Positions 35,731-48,139 of a stretch of 64,000 nucleotides of DNA are shown in pieces. Where the stretch lies: positions 2,430,661 through 2,494,660 of the forward strand of contig JAQFVV010000158.1 in the NCBI GenBank assembly GCA_028023455.1, in the 5' to 3' direction. The DNA comes from Epiperipatus broadwayi. Its lineage: Eukaryota > Onychophora > Udeonychophora > Euonychophora > Peripatidae. Within the stretch, counting starts at the first letter, position 1, and every line of letters begins with the position of its first letter. The notes below the pieces were generated by a model. The model was not told the origin of the DNA. It did no database searches and was given only the letters and a program-made list of their open reading frames with translations. Both the position numbers and the translations under genes were made by a program.

Positions 35731-37626
35731 ATATACTACCATTTATTTAAAGCATTAGTGTCAATAATATTGTTTATTTTTTACATTCATAACTTTATAA
35801 TTTAATACATTCATCATATGTTTTAATGGGCAAACAAGTCATCTATCAGGTTATTGATTTTAACTAGAACTTATATTTGGGGTAGGGCTTATATTATTAG
35901 CATCCCAAAAAATCATGCTAGGGCTTATTTTCTAGTTAGACCTTATTTTTGAGAAACCATGCTGTTATATTTGTCTAAATAAGAAGAAAAAAAAAGCAAC
36001 AATTTGCAAAGCATGAAGAAATTTATTTTTTCTTAGATTACAAGGGGTACAAGATATCGTTAAACCTGAAAAAGAAGATAAAAATTACACTAAGTAGGTT
36101 AAAATTTAACTAATTTGATTTTTGCAAAAAAACAGACATATCTAGTAAAGTATTGAGAAGGATGGCTGTTCAATTAAAAAATTTCTATACTATTAAGACA
36201 TATGAAAATTTATACTACTATCATACACCACTTTATAACCATAGTGATTAAAGCAAATAAAAACAATGTAGAATTCATTAAATTCACACACTAAAATGTT
36301 AATAAAGACTATAGCTAAAAAATTGTTTCAGTGACTTAATAAGTAATTTGAATAAATATTCCCTTTTTTTTAACTGTATAAATTAGAAAATATTAATAAT
36401 TTTGTGTGCAAAATACAAATGAGTTCATAATGAATAATATGTATCTTTTATAATAAATGTGTAAATATATATGGATATAAAATGAACAACTTTATTCATT
36501 GATGACATTCAAATGACATAAATGAGATTTAAATTTATACATTTAATCTTGGGAATTGGTAATCTACAAAAATTGTTTACATAAGATTCTCTAAAATATA
36601 TTTTTTTGCAATTATAATCATCTTTCCAAACAGTATAAAAAGAATTAAAAAAATCCAATTTATATATAAAGAAATTGAGATGATGTATTTATAAAAAGTA
36701 CAACCAGAACATTAAGTAGATAATTAATTAAATGTTCATTAAAAATAATGTGTAACCCTTCCCCACGTCAACTTTAACTCTCCAAATGAATTTGAAACTC
36801 TCATTAACTGAAATATTAAAAAAAAATGTTGAAATAAGCATAAATATTGAATGAATATTCAATATAGATTTTCACCAAGTCTGTAGAAAGTAGCAAAAAA
36901 AACTCCTTAAATTTTAACTTATAATATCTTAGTGAAAATTCAATTTTTAAATATAATTTTAAAATCTATTAATTTAAAAGTTTAAGCATCAATGAATGTA
37001 TTATTGCTGCGCTTGTTAACCAAAATAAAAATCAATATTTTTATTAAATATGTAAAATTTTAAATTTTTGTTAGGAATTAAAAGTATGTCATATAATAGA
37101 TACTTAATATATATATAAATTTCAATTATATACACAGATATATACTCTAAATGTATGCTCACCCCTTTTTGTCATAAAGGTTTCTGTGGTGTTAAGTTCT
37201 ATGTTAGAAAATTTATCACTTATTACAAATACTATTAAATAATTATTACTAAAGGAGTGATGAAATAAGAAAAGACTAAATAGTAGTGAACAAAATAAAA
37301 TATATTTCATAAAAGGAAATTATAGTACAATCACAGAAGAGATTTAAAAAAAAATCAAAAAAGCATGATTACGAAAAAAGATGATTGGCAAATTGGTATG
37401 TAATGAAAGGTTAATGTTGAATTGAGAAATGAATCATATAAAATTAGAATTCATCACTATAACAAAAATGTAGAGAAAATTTGATTTAGAATATATGAGA
37501 ATAGAACAACAATTAAAACTAAAAAATCACAAAAAAAAAAAAAAAATTAAAAAAAAATTTGATTTAGTATTTATTAAATAATTTAAATATGAAAAATGAT
37601 AACAGAAATAAAGCACTAATTTTTTT

Positions 37627-37731
37627 TTCTCATGTGTCATAGCATCAGCTGGGAAGCGAACCCCTAACCCAGGACAAGTGCTTGCAAAGCAGCTGTCACT
37701 GACCTCTCGTCCACCAATGCCAAAAATCAAA
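37627..37731 (-). repeat. tRNA-derived SINE head (third copy)
   Basis: Same element as at 1,808-1,911, with the B box intact on the minus strand and one substitution in the linker (gtcactgacc for gtcgctgacc). Its presence in all three copies dates the SINE insertion before the duplication. Confidence 0.6.
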
Positions 37732-38261
37732 CTATTAGCAAAAAAAATTATTGTACAACAAGAATAAAAACAATATTCAGGTGAAACATTTTTAATTTGA
37801 AATCCCTAGTTCTAGGGTGTTTTTTGAATTCATAAATTTATAATTAAGCTTATTAATTTAGTCTGGAATGCCTGGGATCCTTTTGTAATGAAAAATGATT
37901 TAAACATAGAACATGAAAAAGATAGTTTAAAATATTTATTTGTAAAATATGAATCTATAATAAATAATGATAAAAGCCATATGGTAATTTAAAATTTTTA
38001 GTAAATGAAGAGTTGAAATAATCAAATCATTTAATGGTTTAGCTACGTATGATGTAAATAACCAAGAATATAAAAAACTTTTGATACTTCAATATTTGTG
38101 CAACTTTTCAAGTTTCCAGCACCAACTGTAAATATGGTTTTACTTTAATGAAAGCAATAAAATAAAAATCCTGTTATAAACTGGATAACAAACATTTAAA
38201 TAACTTAGTATTTGTGTGAAAGTTTTTTGTGATGATGGTGTATTATTAGATGTAAAATGTT

Positions 38262-39475
38262 GGACTATTTCCATCATCTATGAGTAAATGTTGAATGTAT
38301 AGAAAATTTTTAAACTTTATTTAAACTTTCTAAATACAAACAACTTATTAGTAATAACACACAAATAAACAACAGATTAGTAATTACAAATTTTGAGTAG
38401 TATTGTTTTCCACTCTTCTTCAGGTGTTGCTGGCCTGATATGCACAGTGACAGTATTCACATAGAAGTAGAACTTGCACCTTTAGATTCTTGAATATCGA
38501 ATTTAAGGCAAACACTCTAACCAAATGAGCTATTCTGTCAAAGACAATATATGGTAGAAATTTGATATATTTATATATGAGGGTAGGTTCAAATCTTCCT
38601 GAGTTCTTCAATTTTTTTTTTCAAGAGCAAGACTGATTAATTTATTATTGTTGTTGTTTAATATGTTTCCTAAGAGCAAAATTGATTATTAGAGGTTTCC
38701 ATACATTGTATATTGCCACACTGGGTTGACTTATAGGATTATTTACTATTGTCATATGAGCAGCTTTCTTGAATTTTCTTCTATGTATTTTTCCAATTAG
38801 ACACATGATTCATTATTACATACATGATTTGCTATGGTAGACACATCCGTTTTTTCTTTTTCAATCATTAGTTTGTGTTCTTTCAATCACTGTTCAGCAG
38901 GGCAACAGGTCTCACAAATATATTTCATTCCACATTCATATGATATTTCATAGATGCAGTTTTTGTTCTTCAGCATTTACAGTTTAGGCTTAGTAGAAGT
39001 AAGAATTCCTCAAAGTGTGGTAATGTTATATTGACTGCAGATTTTCTTTAATTTGTCTGCCATTCCTGGTATGTATGGATTCACTACAGTACCAATAATT
39101 GTATTCTCTGTTGGTGTCTCTTTTTGTTGTCCATTGAAGATTTTCTTGATGACCGCTGATGGAATACCATTCTTCATAAGCGTTTGTTCTATGTGAATCT
39201 TTTCTTTTTCCAAATCACTGGTTTCTGACAAACATCCTTTGCTCTGTTGCATAATGATAGTATAATTCCATGTATAGTCCTTCTCGTATGATTGGATATA
39301 TATGCCAAGTACTTGTCGGTATGTGTTGGTTTACTATACACTGTTCTTTTTACTTTGCCCTGAGGGAGTCTTGTCACAAGAACATCCAAGAATGCCAATT
39401 TTTGTTCTTGTTCCGATTCCAACTAGGGAATATTGCTATTTATGAAACAAGGTTGCTTCATTAGCACTGTTCTTT
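38262..39475 (-). mobile_element. Truncated Penelope-like retroelement with tRNA-like module (third copy)
   Basis: Third copy of the PLE, minus strand, with the same boundaries, tRNA-like module and tail. Differences include a shorter CAA/TTG run near 38,645 and several substitutions. Coding traces run from 39,422 down to about 38,670. Confidence 0.8.
38670..39422 (-). pseudogene. PLE reverse transcriptase C-terminus / GIY-YIG fragment (third copy)
   Basis: The minus-strand frames repeat the arm 1 and arm 2 fragments: FLDVLVTR, KPTHTDKYLAYISNH, then in another frame SETSDLEKEKIHIEQTL, NGIPSAVIKKIF and YIPGMADKLKKICSQYNI. This copy has KPTHTDKYL where the palindrome arms have KPTHIDKYL. Threonine is the residue more usual at this position in PLE reverse transcriptases, so the third copy keeps the ancestral state there. 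Confidence 0.8.
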
Positions 39476-39805
39476 ATTTTATAATAGCTTCCATTACAAT
39501 TTATATTACTCATTAGTTAGATCTTGTATATACATGCACATTTTTAAAGCATATTATACCTTCTATTTGTTAAGGTAAATAAAACTCAAAATTAAAATTT
39601 AATAAATAATAATAATTTATTTACAAAATAGATAATAAAAAATTAAAATTATGAATATATTGTAGGAATTAAAATACTATATGAGTTTGTGCATGTTTGA
39701 ACTATCAACTATACTAGACAAGATACTCATTCCAAAAATCAGAGGAAAATACCTATCTTTATATTAATTTCTGATGGAACACATATAAAATTTATGAAAT
39801 AAGCT

Positions 39806-39809
39806 TTAA
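39806..39809. other. Empty TTAA target site of the piggyBac-like element
   Basis: The third copy reads aaataagctttaagttgtta across the point where arms 1 and 2 have TTAA-element-TTAA. This is the pre-insertion site, or a precise excision; piggyBac elements are known to excise without a footprint. Confidence 0.85.
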
Positions 39810-40200
39810 GTTGTTACATTTTGTCCACTATACAGATACTGAATAAACTTAAAGAAGTTATTAAATAAAAATCTATTTTAATCACTAATCATAAAATTTT
39901 TAAAAAAATTATTATGATTTTCCTTTAAGTATCCACTTAAATAATCATTCATACATAAAAACACATGTTAAATTGACTCTTGTAAATATAATAGCAATAT
40001 TAAATCATAAGTAAAACCAAACAATGTGCTCAATTGCCCTTTTAGATTCCTTTCTTTTACAAGTTCAAAAAATATAAATAACCCATCATGAAAAGAGTAT
40101 AATATTTTAAGTTTATTCCATTGTGCTAACAAATAGTAATTTTCAGCATGGAGCAGATCAATCCTTTATTGAATATCATATTAGAAGTTATGGCATATAT

Positions 40201-40791
40201 ATATAATGAGCTTGCAAAGAGCTCTTAATAAGCTTTTCAGAATATCACCACCTTAGACAGGTTTCTGCTACCGGCTTCCTCATTGAGGTGCTAGGATATT
40301 CAAGCATTAGATTTAAAATACCAGGCCAAGCCCAGCACTTTATCTAATGGATAATTGTTAAGTAGAAAATCTGAAATTTTCAGACATTCATGTCTTCCAA
40401 TCCAGCTATCTAACTTAAATAGCCATATGGGATTGAACTAAGTTCAGATACGCCATATATTAATAGCTTTAGCAATATGAAATTGCCAATAGCAAAAAAA
40501 AAAGCTTTGATGATTTTATATTGCTGAAGCTATTAATATATGGTGTATCTGAACTTAGTTCAGTCCCATATAGCTATTTAAGTTAGATAGCTGGAATATG
40601 AATGTCTGAAAATTTCAGATTTTCTACTTAATAGTTATCTATTAGGTAAAGTGCTGGGCTTGGCCTGGTATTTTAAATGTAATGCTTGAATATCCTAGCA
40701 TATCACTGAGGAAGCCAGTCAGCAAAAACAGGTCTGAGGTTAGGGCTATTCTGAAAAGATTGTTAAGAGCTATTTGCAAGCTCATTATATA
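40201..40791. mobile_element. Foldback element, ~590 bp (third copy)
   Basis: Same foldback element as in the palindrome arms, with a few substitutions (gggattgaac for gggactgaac). The sequence just left of it (near 40,190) is about 24 bp shorter than in arm 1, so the deletion is outside the element. Confidence 0.8.
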
Positions 40792-41350
40792 ACATATGTA
40801 ATACAAGCTGATGTTAAATTAGGTCATGTGATACATGACTTGATTTCTTTGTAATATATATAAATATGAATGCAAATAATATCTATGATTGATTTTATTT
40901 AATATTTCAGCTATTAAATTTTCCATTTGAAATATTTCTCACTTATCATTCAGTATGATAATAATACATAAGCATCAGATATAGACAAGCACACATATAT
41001 AGGTTTACATTCAGTATTTTATAAATGTATTATTCCACTAGCATCATTATTAGCATTAAATCCTTGGCAATTTGTTAAAATTTATCCTTGGCATTCACAC
41101 AAATATTTATCAGGCACATACATATGTATATTCGCATTGAACTAAGATGAGCATTTTTATATTTCATTTAGTTTTCTAGAACACTATAAGAAGTGATATC
41201 AGTTGTTGTTTTAAAGCCTTTCAAGAGAATTAAGTTTGCTCTCTGGAGTAAATGTTGGACTTTGTTTACTCTCCTATTATATTGTTTTCTCTTATGTCTA
41301 GAATAAAGAATTCATGGCAAGATTTTGGACTAGCCGAAAAAGTACTTAAA

Positions 41351-42598
41351 AGATAGATATTATATTACTAAAAATTAATGGAGCTTGGAATGGCAAACAT
41401 TTAATTGAATATGGAGATCCTCAGGATTCTATTCTGAATCCGTCAAAGATATTGATGAAATCTATATATATATAAAATAATTTACCAATATGCTTAGGAT
41501 ACTATTTTAATTAGTATAAATTCATCTAGAATTTGCTTTCAAAAACCTTCAAACTAGCTATAATAAAATTGTTAATTAATGTGCTGCTAAAAAAATTATT
41601 AATAAAAGTAAAACAAAATTTGTTAATATTTTCACCTCATTTAAAAAGAAAAAGTTTTGATATTTTCATCCACTCCAATACTTCTATCTTTTCCAAAGAC
41701 TTTATCATGTGGTTGAAGTGTTAGTATTCATTCATTTTATATTTAAAATCCAAAGCGCATGTGCAACAGTTTAATGCTGTTTAAATATTATTCTATTAAC
41801 TCTTAAAACTTTTAGTGGAATGATTCTTGCATATAAATTGAAAAATGATGCTATTAGTGAAAATCGAATGTCATGGTCAAATGACATTAACCAACTTTTA
41901 TAAAAATTCAAACATTTTTACTTCGTTTCATAAATTGTCTTTTTTCCTCCTTGACAATATATTAATAAGTTATATGGTATTATGTGAACATCTGTTATAA
42001 TATGGAATTACATTATAGTTTTTCAAATATATCAAATTTAAAATGGTTAAAGATATTCTAAAATAAGATTATAAGTCTAAAATAGAGTGCATCAGATATT
42101 GAAGATAAAAATGACTTATTTGATAAACTTTTATAGATAAAAATTATTAAGAAACATTATTTAATATTTAAGAATTATAAGATATCAAATTATAGTAGTT
42201 CCCTTAGAAATAAATGTCACTTCATTTAGATACAGAAACAAATATGGATGCAGATTAAGAATTGTATATATATTTCAAGACTATTTAATAAATTACCACC
42301 TTATATGTTGAATGTAAATAGTATAAGATTATTAAAAACAGAACCTATATGTTTAAAATTTATGGTATTGATTTGTTTTATTTCATATTCTAGTGACTAC
42401 TTTCTAAACAGTGTAAGATTATTAAAAGAACAAAAAAGTATCTCTAATTCGATTTTATTTTTTAATTTTATTATTATTACTTTATTATTGTGCATTCTTT
42501 TGTTATATGATTATATCAATTACTTTTATGTAATTACTTTTATGAAATTGTTTTGTTTATTAGGTTTCATTTTCAGATATAATCAAAATAAATAAATA
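41351..42598 (+). pseudogene. Decayed non-LTR retrotransposon ORF, Jockey/CR1-like (third copy)
   Basis: Third copy of the remnant, collinear with arm 1. The open frame around 42,248-42,595 is longer here because of a small indel (tatatatattt), but it covers the same decayed C-terminal region, ISRLFNKLPPYML. Confidence 0.4.
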
Positions 42599-43749
42599 AA
42601 ATAACTACTTAAAGAAACCTTAGGGTTCAACTTAATTATATTACATGTTTAAAAATTAAGTATATCTGCTTTATCTAAAATAAGAATGTTACTAATTCTA
42701 ATATGTGTTAGTTAGGTTATGATATTTAAAAACTTGGAGCAGCTAATGAAAGGGATTCCCTTGGAATCATTTCTGCAACTTTAACTTTATATTGTCATAA
42801 TTTACAATTAATATGTTGAATATTACATAACATTTAATGATATATATATATACAATTTAAATAACATAATGAAATTTAATTACTAAGCAATAGGTACTAT
42901 GACCAAATAGTATTAAAATATAGCAAGCATTGGCAAAACTGATCTAGAATAATTATTTGGTAAAATGCTACTAATTAGACAACTAAACCTTCCTGTCTAT
43001 AAACAAAAAATTTAACATAGAAGTATATGAACAATTAGAATACTAATTGAAAACAAGTATAATTTATTTCAAATTTATTTACATAAAAATAAGTTTAAAT
43101 GAAAGACTATATGTATATATGTGAGTGTGTGTATATATATAAATATTCAATAAGTGATCTTCATTATTGATCTGTCATAAAACATCAAGATAGTCATAAT
43201 TTATTTAAAGTACACTGAAAATGAAAAAGAAGTAGAAAATAGATAAATATTTTTTATGTCTATAATCAATAGTTGGAAGTGAAAAATATGGTCTAAAATA
43301 TATTATCACATCCTTCCAGCAGAAGAATGAACTCAACTTAAGCAACATCTGCATTAACACAAAATATATATTGTTCAGGAATGTATAATGTTATTAATAA
43401 ATATCCAGAGCAAAATATTGAGTAGCAAGTAAAAAACTTAATCCTTTTGCTGTTATACTTTAGGAACTAATAAATAACAATAATTGGTTTATTGCTCAGG
43501 GATTCATATTGAAACAGTATGATTTAGCTATCAAATAGCTTCACCTATTATGTACCATAGTAGTCTTCTTTTTCCTAATTCAAACCCCTCAGTACACGTA
43601 TATAACCATATAATAGTTAATTAAATATGTAATAGCGTATATTAACGTGTATGTGTGAATATGTGCGCACAACTACTACATTAATGTTTGTATGTGTATA
43701 GTACATATGCGGAGATAACTGTAATGCGATAGATTTAGTAAACATTACA

Positions 43750-44190
43750 CATTTTCTGAATTATTTAATTTACAGAATCATTGGTATTCACGTATAAATC
43801 TTAAATTCAAGGGTGTCTGTCTTATGTATATGCTAGAATGTTGACAACTTAAATCTCTTTTTAAAAAAAAGAATCAAAGGTTATAGATTTCTCAGAATTA
43901 CTTCTCATTAAATGGTAAACGGAGAACCAAAATTGTAAAGATGTTTTCAGAATATTGTTAAAAGCAAAGACAAAGTCATTAACTCGGACCTGCTTGTCAA
44001 TAAGTACAGCTGGATCTTTTGTCTTTGTTAAAATTAACGTGTGTCATTAAGAGAATTTAAAACTAAAGATTGTAAATATCTTAATGGGGGTGGGGGATGA
44101 AAGTAAATATAAAACCCCAGTTTTAAGTGAAAAGAGTTCGATTTTTGTTTGCTCTCTCACTCTCTCGCAATAATCTAAATTTACTTGTAT
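43750..44190. other. Unique sequence beyond the inner end of the third copy
   Basis: This begins where the third copy stops matching the palindrome. It includes an imperfect inverted repeat built on aaagacaaag (about 43,965-44,025), and gggggtggggg near 44,090. No gene recognised. Confidence 0.4.
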
Positions 44191-44194
44191 TCAG

Positions 44195-44321
44195 GCATTA
44201 TGCCCAGTTTTACAATGAAAGCGAAAGGTTAGAAAACAACCATTGCCGCCTTCCTCATGTGGCAGACCAGTTTATGAAAATGGAAGACCCAGAACAGCCT
44301 ACCAGAAAGGACAGCAGATGA
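44195..44321 (+). CDS. Candidate exon of unknown gene (weak)
   Basis: Preceded by a plausible acceptor (ttacttgtattcag at 44,194), a frame with unusually balanced codon use reads HYAQFYNESERLENNHCRLP and HVADQFMKMEDPEQPTRKDS to a stop at 44,319-44,321. Composition is richer in GC than the flanks. No domain is recognised and no partner exon was found, so this may be a repeat fragment. Confidence 0.18.
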
Positions 44322-46440
44322 AAAGCCCTGAGTGAATGATCGTGCCATGCCATGCAAGCCATCGCAATCAAAAAACCGGTAACAAATTTTCAACTAAGCT
44401 CTAAACCAAAGCTAGCTATATTATATAGTAAATGTGCACAAACTCTGAACTTAGATTTCTCATAATAATTAAATTATGTTAGTTAAACATACTACTTGTA
44501 TAAAATTTAAAATAACTTTAAAAAGCTAATTTGTAAAATCTTGACTGATCTTAAGTTCTCATAAATCTTTTAAATTAAACTTGTGAACAGATAATGACCG
44601 TCTCCAGTTATTATTCTATCTATTCTTGTCTATGCTTATGCCTATATATATTATTGCAATGTGTTTATTAATTTGTGCTATGCTTTCAGAACGAAGATTA
44701 CTAAATATAACAATAAAGAGACACTTGTGTGGCCTCAGGAAGTTAATTTATGCTGCTTTTTGGTACATGTCTAAATCTCCAGTCCGAAAAACTACTTTTA
44801 TATATATTAGTTAAGCTACTATGTTTTGGCTTAATGTTTAATTCAGGTTTGCTTATTAAATGTCTGTTTAGTTATGTATGAGAGAATGATATTTTAAAGC
44901 ATATTATAAGTAATCAGTTAATTTTTTAAGTCCCAAATATGCTTTATCCCTCCTTAGTTTATTATCATAGACTATGTAGATTAATTCGTAAACTAGATCA
45001 TTTTAATTAACCCTTTTAGGATGTTTTAAGTATGCTAATTTATGAACTGGCATATAGTAGTTTCACAGAATGAAACTATAGATTTCGTGCTTGATTAATT
45101 TTAATGTTTGTTATTTTAGAAAGTGTTACAAATATGCCTTTATAAAGCAAACAGATGCAATATACACCTTGCTATATATTTTTATTAAAATGGGCTTTGG
45201 TTTTAAGGGTCACCCCATTATTCTTAGTTTGGACAGCTCTTTTTTTAAATGGGCTTTTGGTTTTAAGATCCATCCCATTATCTTATTTTAGAACTGGAAC
45301 ACGAGAGTCCAGATTGTTTTATAAGCTGTTCCGATCACCCAAACTAAATGTTCACTTATTTTAAGATAACAAGTCATATGGTTCCAGGAACTGAGTACTT
45401 GGTACTGAATCCCATGAGTAACTGCACATTCAGGCCACATCTCTTACTTATTTTATGTAGCACCGTAATCTCAGAAGTTATGTTACAAATCACCAGTTCG
45501 CCCTCTATAATATTATTTGTTCAGCATTGATCTGAACCTCAAATCTAGTTTATATAATGCAATCTGCATAAAGAACACATTTATTGTTCACTACATAATA
45601 TGAATAGATAAGTTTAGTTACCAGTTATCATTCTTGTAAAATTTAACTCTTGGCAAACCTAGTAGGAATGGCAGAGTATAATTAATCTTCATTATAAACA
45701 TAGATAAAATTATTAATTTGTAATAATGTTGGAATTAAATGATTAAGTGCAGTCAACTGGAAAATTTGTAGTTCATTTATTCACTATACCACCTGTGAGT
45801 GGAGTATCCAGAGTATCATATTGTCTTTATTAGTGTTATTTTACTATGATTAAATGATATTAAACATATTGATGTTTGTTGTCTTATTCATTCTGTTCGT
45901 ATTGAGTCACTTTCTAATTTTATTAATATATGCATTATCTAGCCAACCATAGGTGTGTGTGTTTAGTTAAGCTGTCAGTAATTTAATTTTATTATTTCCC
46001 AAGTCTCTTGCTCTACTCTTTGCTACTGCTGGCATGTGAATTAAGAATCTCCGAGTGTGACCTCATATATGTCATTCATAGGGTATTAAGTCAGGGAGTA
46101 TTGTTAAAGGAGCTGAGGTGCAATCGGATTTGAAGTCTCAACCCCTCATCTATATCAGCCTTAGTATAATTTGCCAAAACTCTGGATTTTGTTGTGTGAA
46201 TGTACAGATATGATTATTACAATATGAAATTCAGAGCTTGAGCCATAATTCATGAATCGTGAACTTTAAATCTGCCATATTATCATTGCATTAAATCATG
46301 TAGGGCATATTAAAAATTAAGTGGAAAATACATTAAATATATATATTAATAATTGTAAAAACCAAACACACACACATAAATTAACATTTGGGAAAAAAGT
46401 GAAGATACTTAATAAAAGTTGAAAAATCAAATGTCTAAAT
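44322..46440. other. Intergenic sequence, no gene seen
   Basis: Moderately AT-rich with no recognised coding region. A two-unit tandem repeat of about 60 bp built on aaatgggctttggttttaag lies at 45,187-45,295. The block 46,015-46,190 is slightly GC-richer but has no recognisable content. Confidence 0.45.
45187..45295 (+). repeat. Two-copy tandem repeat, ~60-bp unit
   Basis: The phrase aaatgggctttggttttaag followed by a variant of ggtcaccccattattctta is repeated once with small changes (aaatgggcttttggttttaa, gatccatcccattatctta). Confidence 0.8.
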
Positions 46441-46479
46441 AGTTGTGATGCTGACATTTTACTTGTAGCTATATGATGG

Positions 46480-47375
46480 AGTATTTCCATCATCTAGTTG
46501 AAATGTTAAATGTTTTTTTAGAAAAATTCAAACCATATATTTTTCTAGATACATTTAACTATTAATAATAATTTATGGGTTAGTATAACATAAAATTTTG
46601 ATTGGTATTTTACTTCTGTAATCTTTAGGTGTTGCTGGCATGGCCAGTGAGATGGCTATAATAGAAATTGAACCAGGGATCTTTACATTTGTGAATACTC
46701 TAAGTTATTTTGCCAAAGACAATAATTGATACAAATTTATTATACTATGAGGATCCTCCTGATTTTCTCATTTATTTTTTTTAAAGACAAAGTTAAAAAA
46801 TGTTTTCCAAACATTATGGATTTATGGAGTTATTTTAACACTATTATTTTTTTACTTTTTCCTATCTAACTAATACTCTTGTATTTTCCTAATCAAATTT
46901 ATTTTCATAGATGCAGGCATAACTTATTACTTTAAACATTTCTGTCATTTTCTCTCTTATTTTGTGTTCCTTTAATCATTTTTTAAAAGGATAGATAGTT
47001 TCATCACTGTATATTCTTAAACATTCACAAGGAATTTTATAGATAGAATCATCATTTTTTAAAGATAAAATTCCTTTTAATGAGCCTTGGTTTTGTGAAG
47101 CTGTTCTGATATTGTTAACGGCCGATTTTCCATATAATTTATCTGATATCCTTAGCATATATGGGTGCACTCTTTTTGTTACCTCAAAGTTTTCTTAATG
47201 ATAGTTGATGTTTAATCATTTTTCATGAGAATTGTTCTGCGCAAGACTTTTTTTTTTTTTGCATGTGTATATCTGTCATGATTGGATTTATATGCTAAAT
47301 ATTTTTCTGTATGAGTAGGTTTTCTGTAAGTAATTTCTTTAATTTTGTCATGAGATAATCTAGTCATAATTTTAA
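46480..47375 (-). mobile_element. Penelope-like element with tRNA-like module, diverged copy
   Basis: The layout repeats the arm PLE on the minus strand: RT C-terminus (47,375-47,270), linker and GIY-YIG start (47,170-46,976), then a tRNA-like stretch with a B-box-like ggttcaatttc near 46,675-46,665, then gccagcaacacctaaag (the counterpart of gccagcaacacctgaag), and a tail ending gatggaaatactcc at 46,480. It is strongly diverged from the arm copies, so it is an older member of the same family. Confidence 0.75.
46850..47375 (-). pseudogene. PLE RT C-terminus / GIY-YIG fragment, diverged copy
   Basis: Minus-strand translation gives LKIMTRLSHDKIKEITYRKP, then THTEKYLAYKSNHD (RT end). In a later frame come HPYMLRISDKLYGKSAVNNI, NDDSIYKIPCECLRIYSDET and IYPFKK, aligned with the linker and the CxCxxxYxGET start of the endonuclease. 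The glycine of YxGET is lost (YSDET). The RT catalytic part is absent and the frames are broken. Confidence 0.75.
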
Positions 47376-47794
47376 GCATTTATTATTTATAACTTTGTTT
47401 TATAGTAAAAACAAAGCAGCTTAGTGAAAACATTTACATAAAATTATATATAAATCACAAATATATATAAAAATATAGAAATCACAAAATATTTAGATTT
47501 AAAAAAAATTTTAACACATAAGGGTTCTTTTAGAAGCAGACATATCTGAAAAATAATTTCAAATCAACTTTAAATTCATTCAAATTGTATAAAATTCAAA
47601 TGAAAAGACAGAAATAATATTACAAAAAATAAATATAATTATTTAGTTACAGAAGATTATTAAATATAATAAAATAAATAAATGAAATTAAAAAAAACCC
47701 CAGTCAGTTCTAAATGCAAACAAATCTTTTTACTAAACAGCTGAAATAAAAATGAATGTCAAAATATTAAAAAAATAATTAATAGTTTGTTTTC

Positions 47795-48137
47795 CTGAAG
47801 GTTTGTGATGATGTTATTTTAGATGTATATATATATATATATGTATACTGGTCTATTTCCCTCATCTTATATTAAGAATTGAATGTCTTTAGAAAAATTT
47901 AACTTTATTTAAATCTTCCAATTACTAACTGTTAGTAATAGTACACAGATTAGTATATGTACAATGTTTCGAGAAGCTTCAAAACATAAGAGAGGACAAT
48001 AATGTTTCTCCAAATGTTGTGCATATACTAACCTGCGTGTTATTGTTAACAGTTCAATGTAATTGAAAGATTTAAATAAAATTAAATTTTTCTAAAGACA
48101 TTCAATACTTAATATAAGATGATGGAAACAGTCCAAG
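47795..48137. mobile_element. Inverted dimer of PLE tails
   Basis: The left half (ggtctatttccctcatctta ... acaatgtttcgagaagc) and the right half (aatgtttctccaaatgttgt ... gatggaaacagtcc) are inverted copies of the PLE tail with a short middle at about 47,980-48,000. Each half carries the conserved ctgttagtaat block and the terminal gatggaaaNagtcc motif. There is no coding sequence. The right end touches the truncated end of the LINE at 48,140. Confidence 0.75.
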
Positions 48138-48139
48138 TT

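Larger units (their letters stand above)
35731..43749 (+). repeat. Third copy of the arm unit, direct orientation
   Basis: This copy is collinear with arm 1 from its outer flank (matching arm 2 positions 19,937-20,022) to the palindrome centre, ending at the sequence cattaca at 43,743-43,749. It lacks the 2,035-bp piggyBac-like insertion and has a 24-bp-scale deletion just before its foldback element (near 40,190), plus scattered substitutions. Close to the centre it follows arm 1, not arm 2. It therefore represents a non-palindromic version of the unit, either a segmental duplicate or a mis-scaffolded alternative haplotype. Confidence 0.95.

Noticed and set aside
35473-35742. An 89-codon minus-strand frame in the GC-rich block after the gap
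   Set aside because: It crosses the boundary between the LTR-like block and the repeat unit and has no recognisable domain. High GC alone explains the absence of stops.
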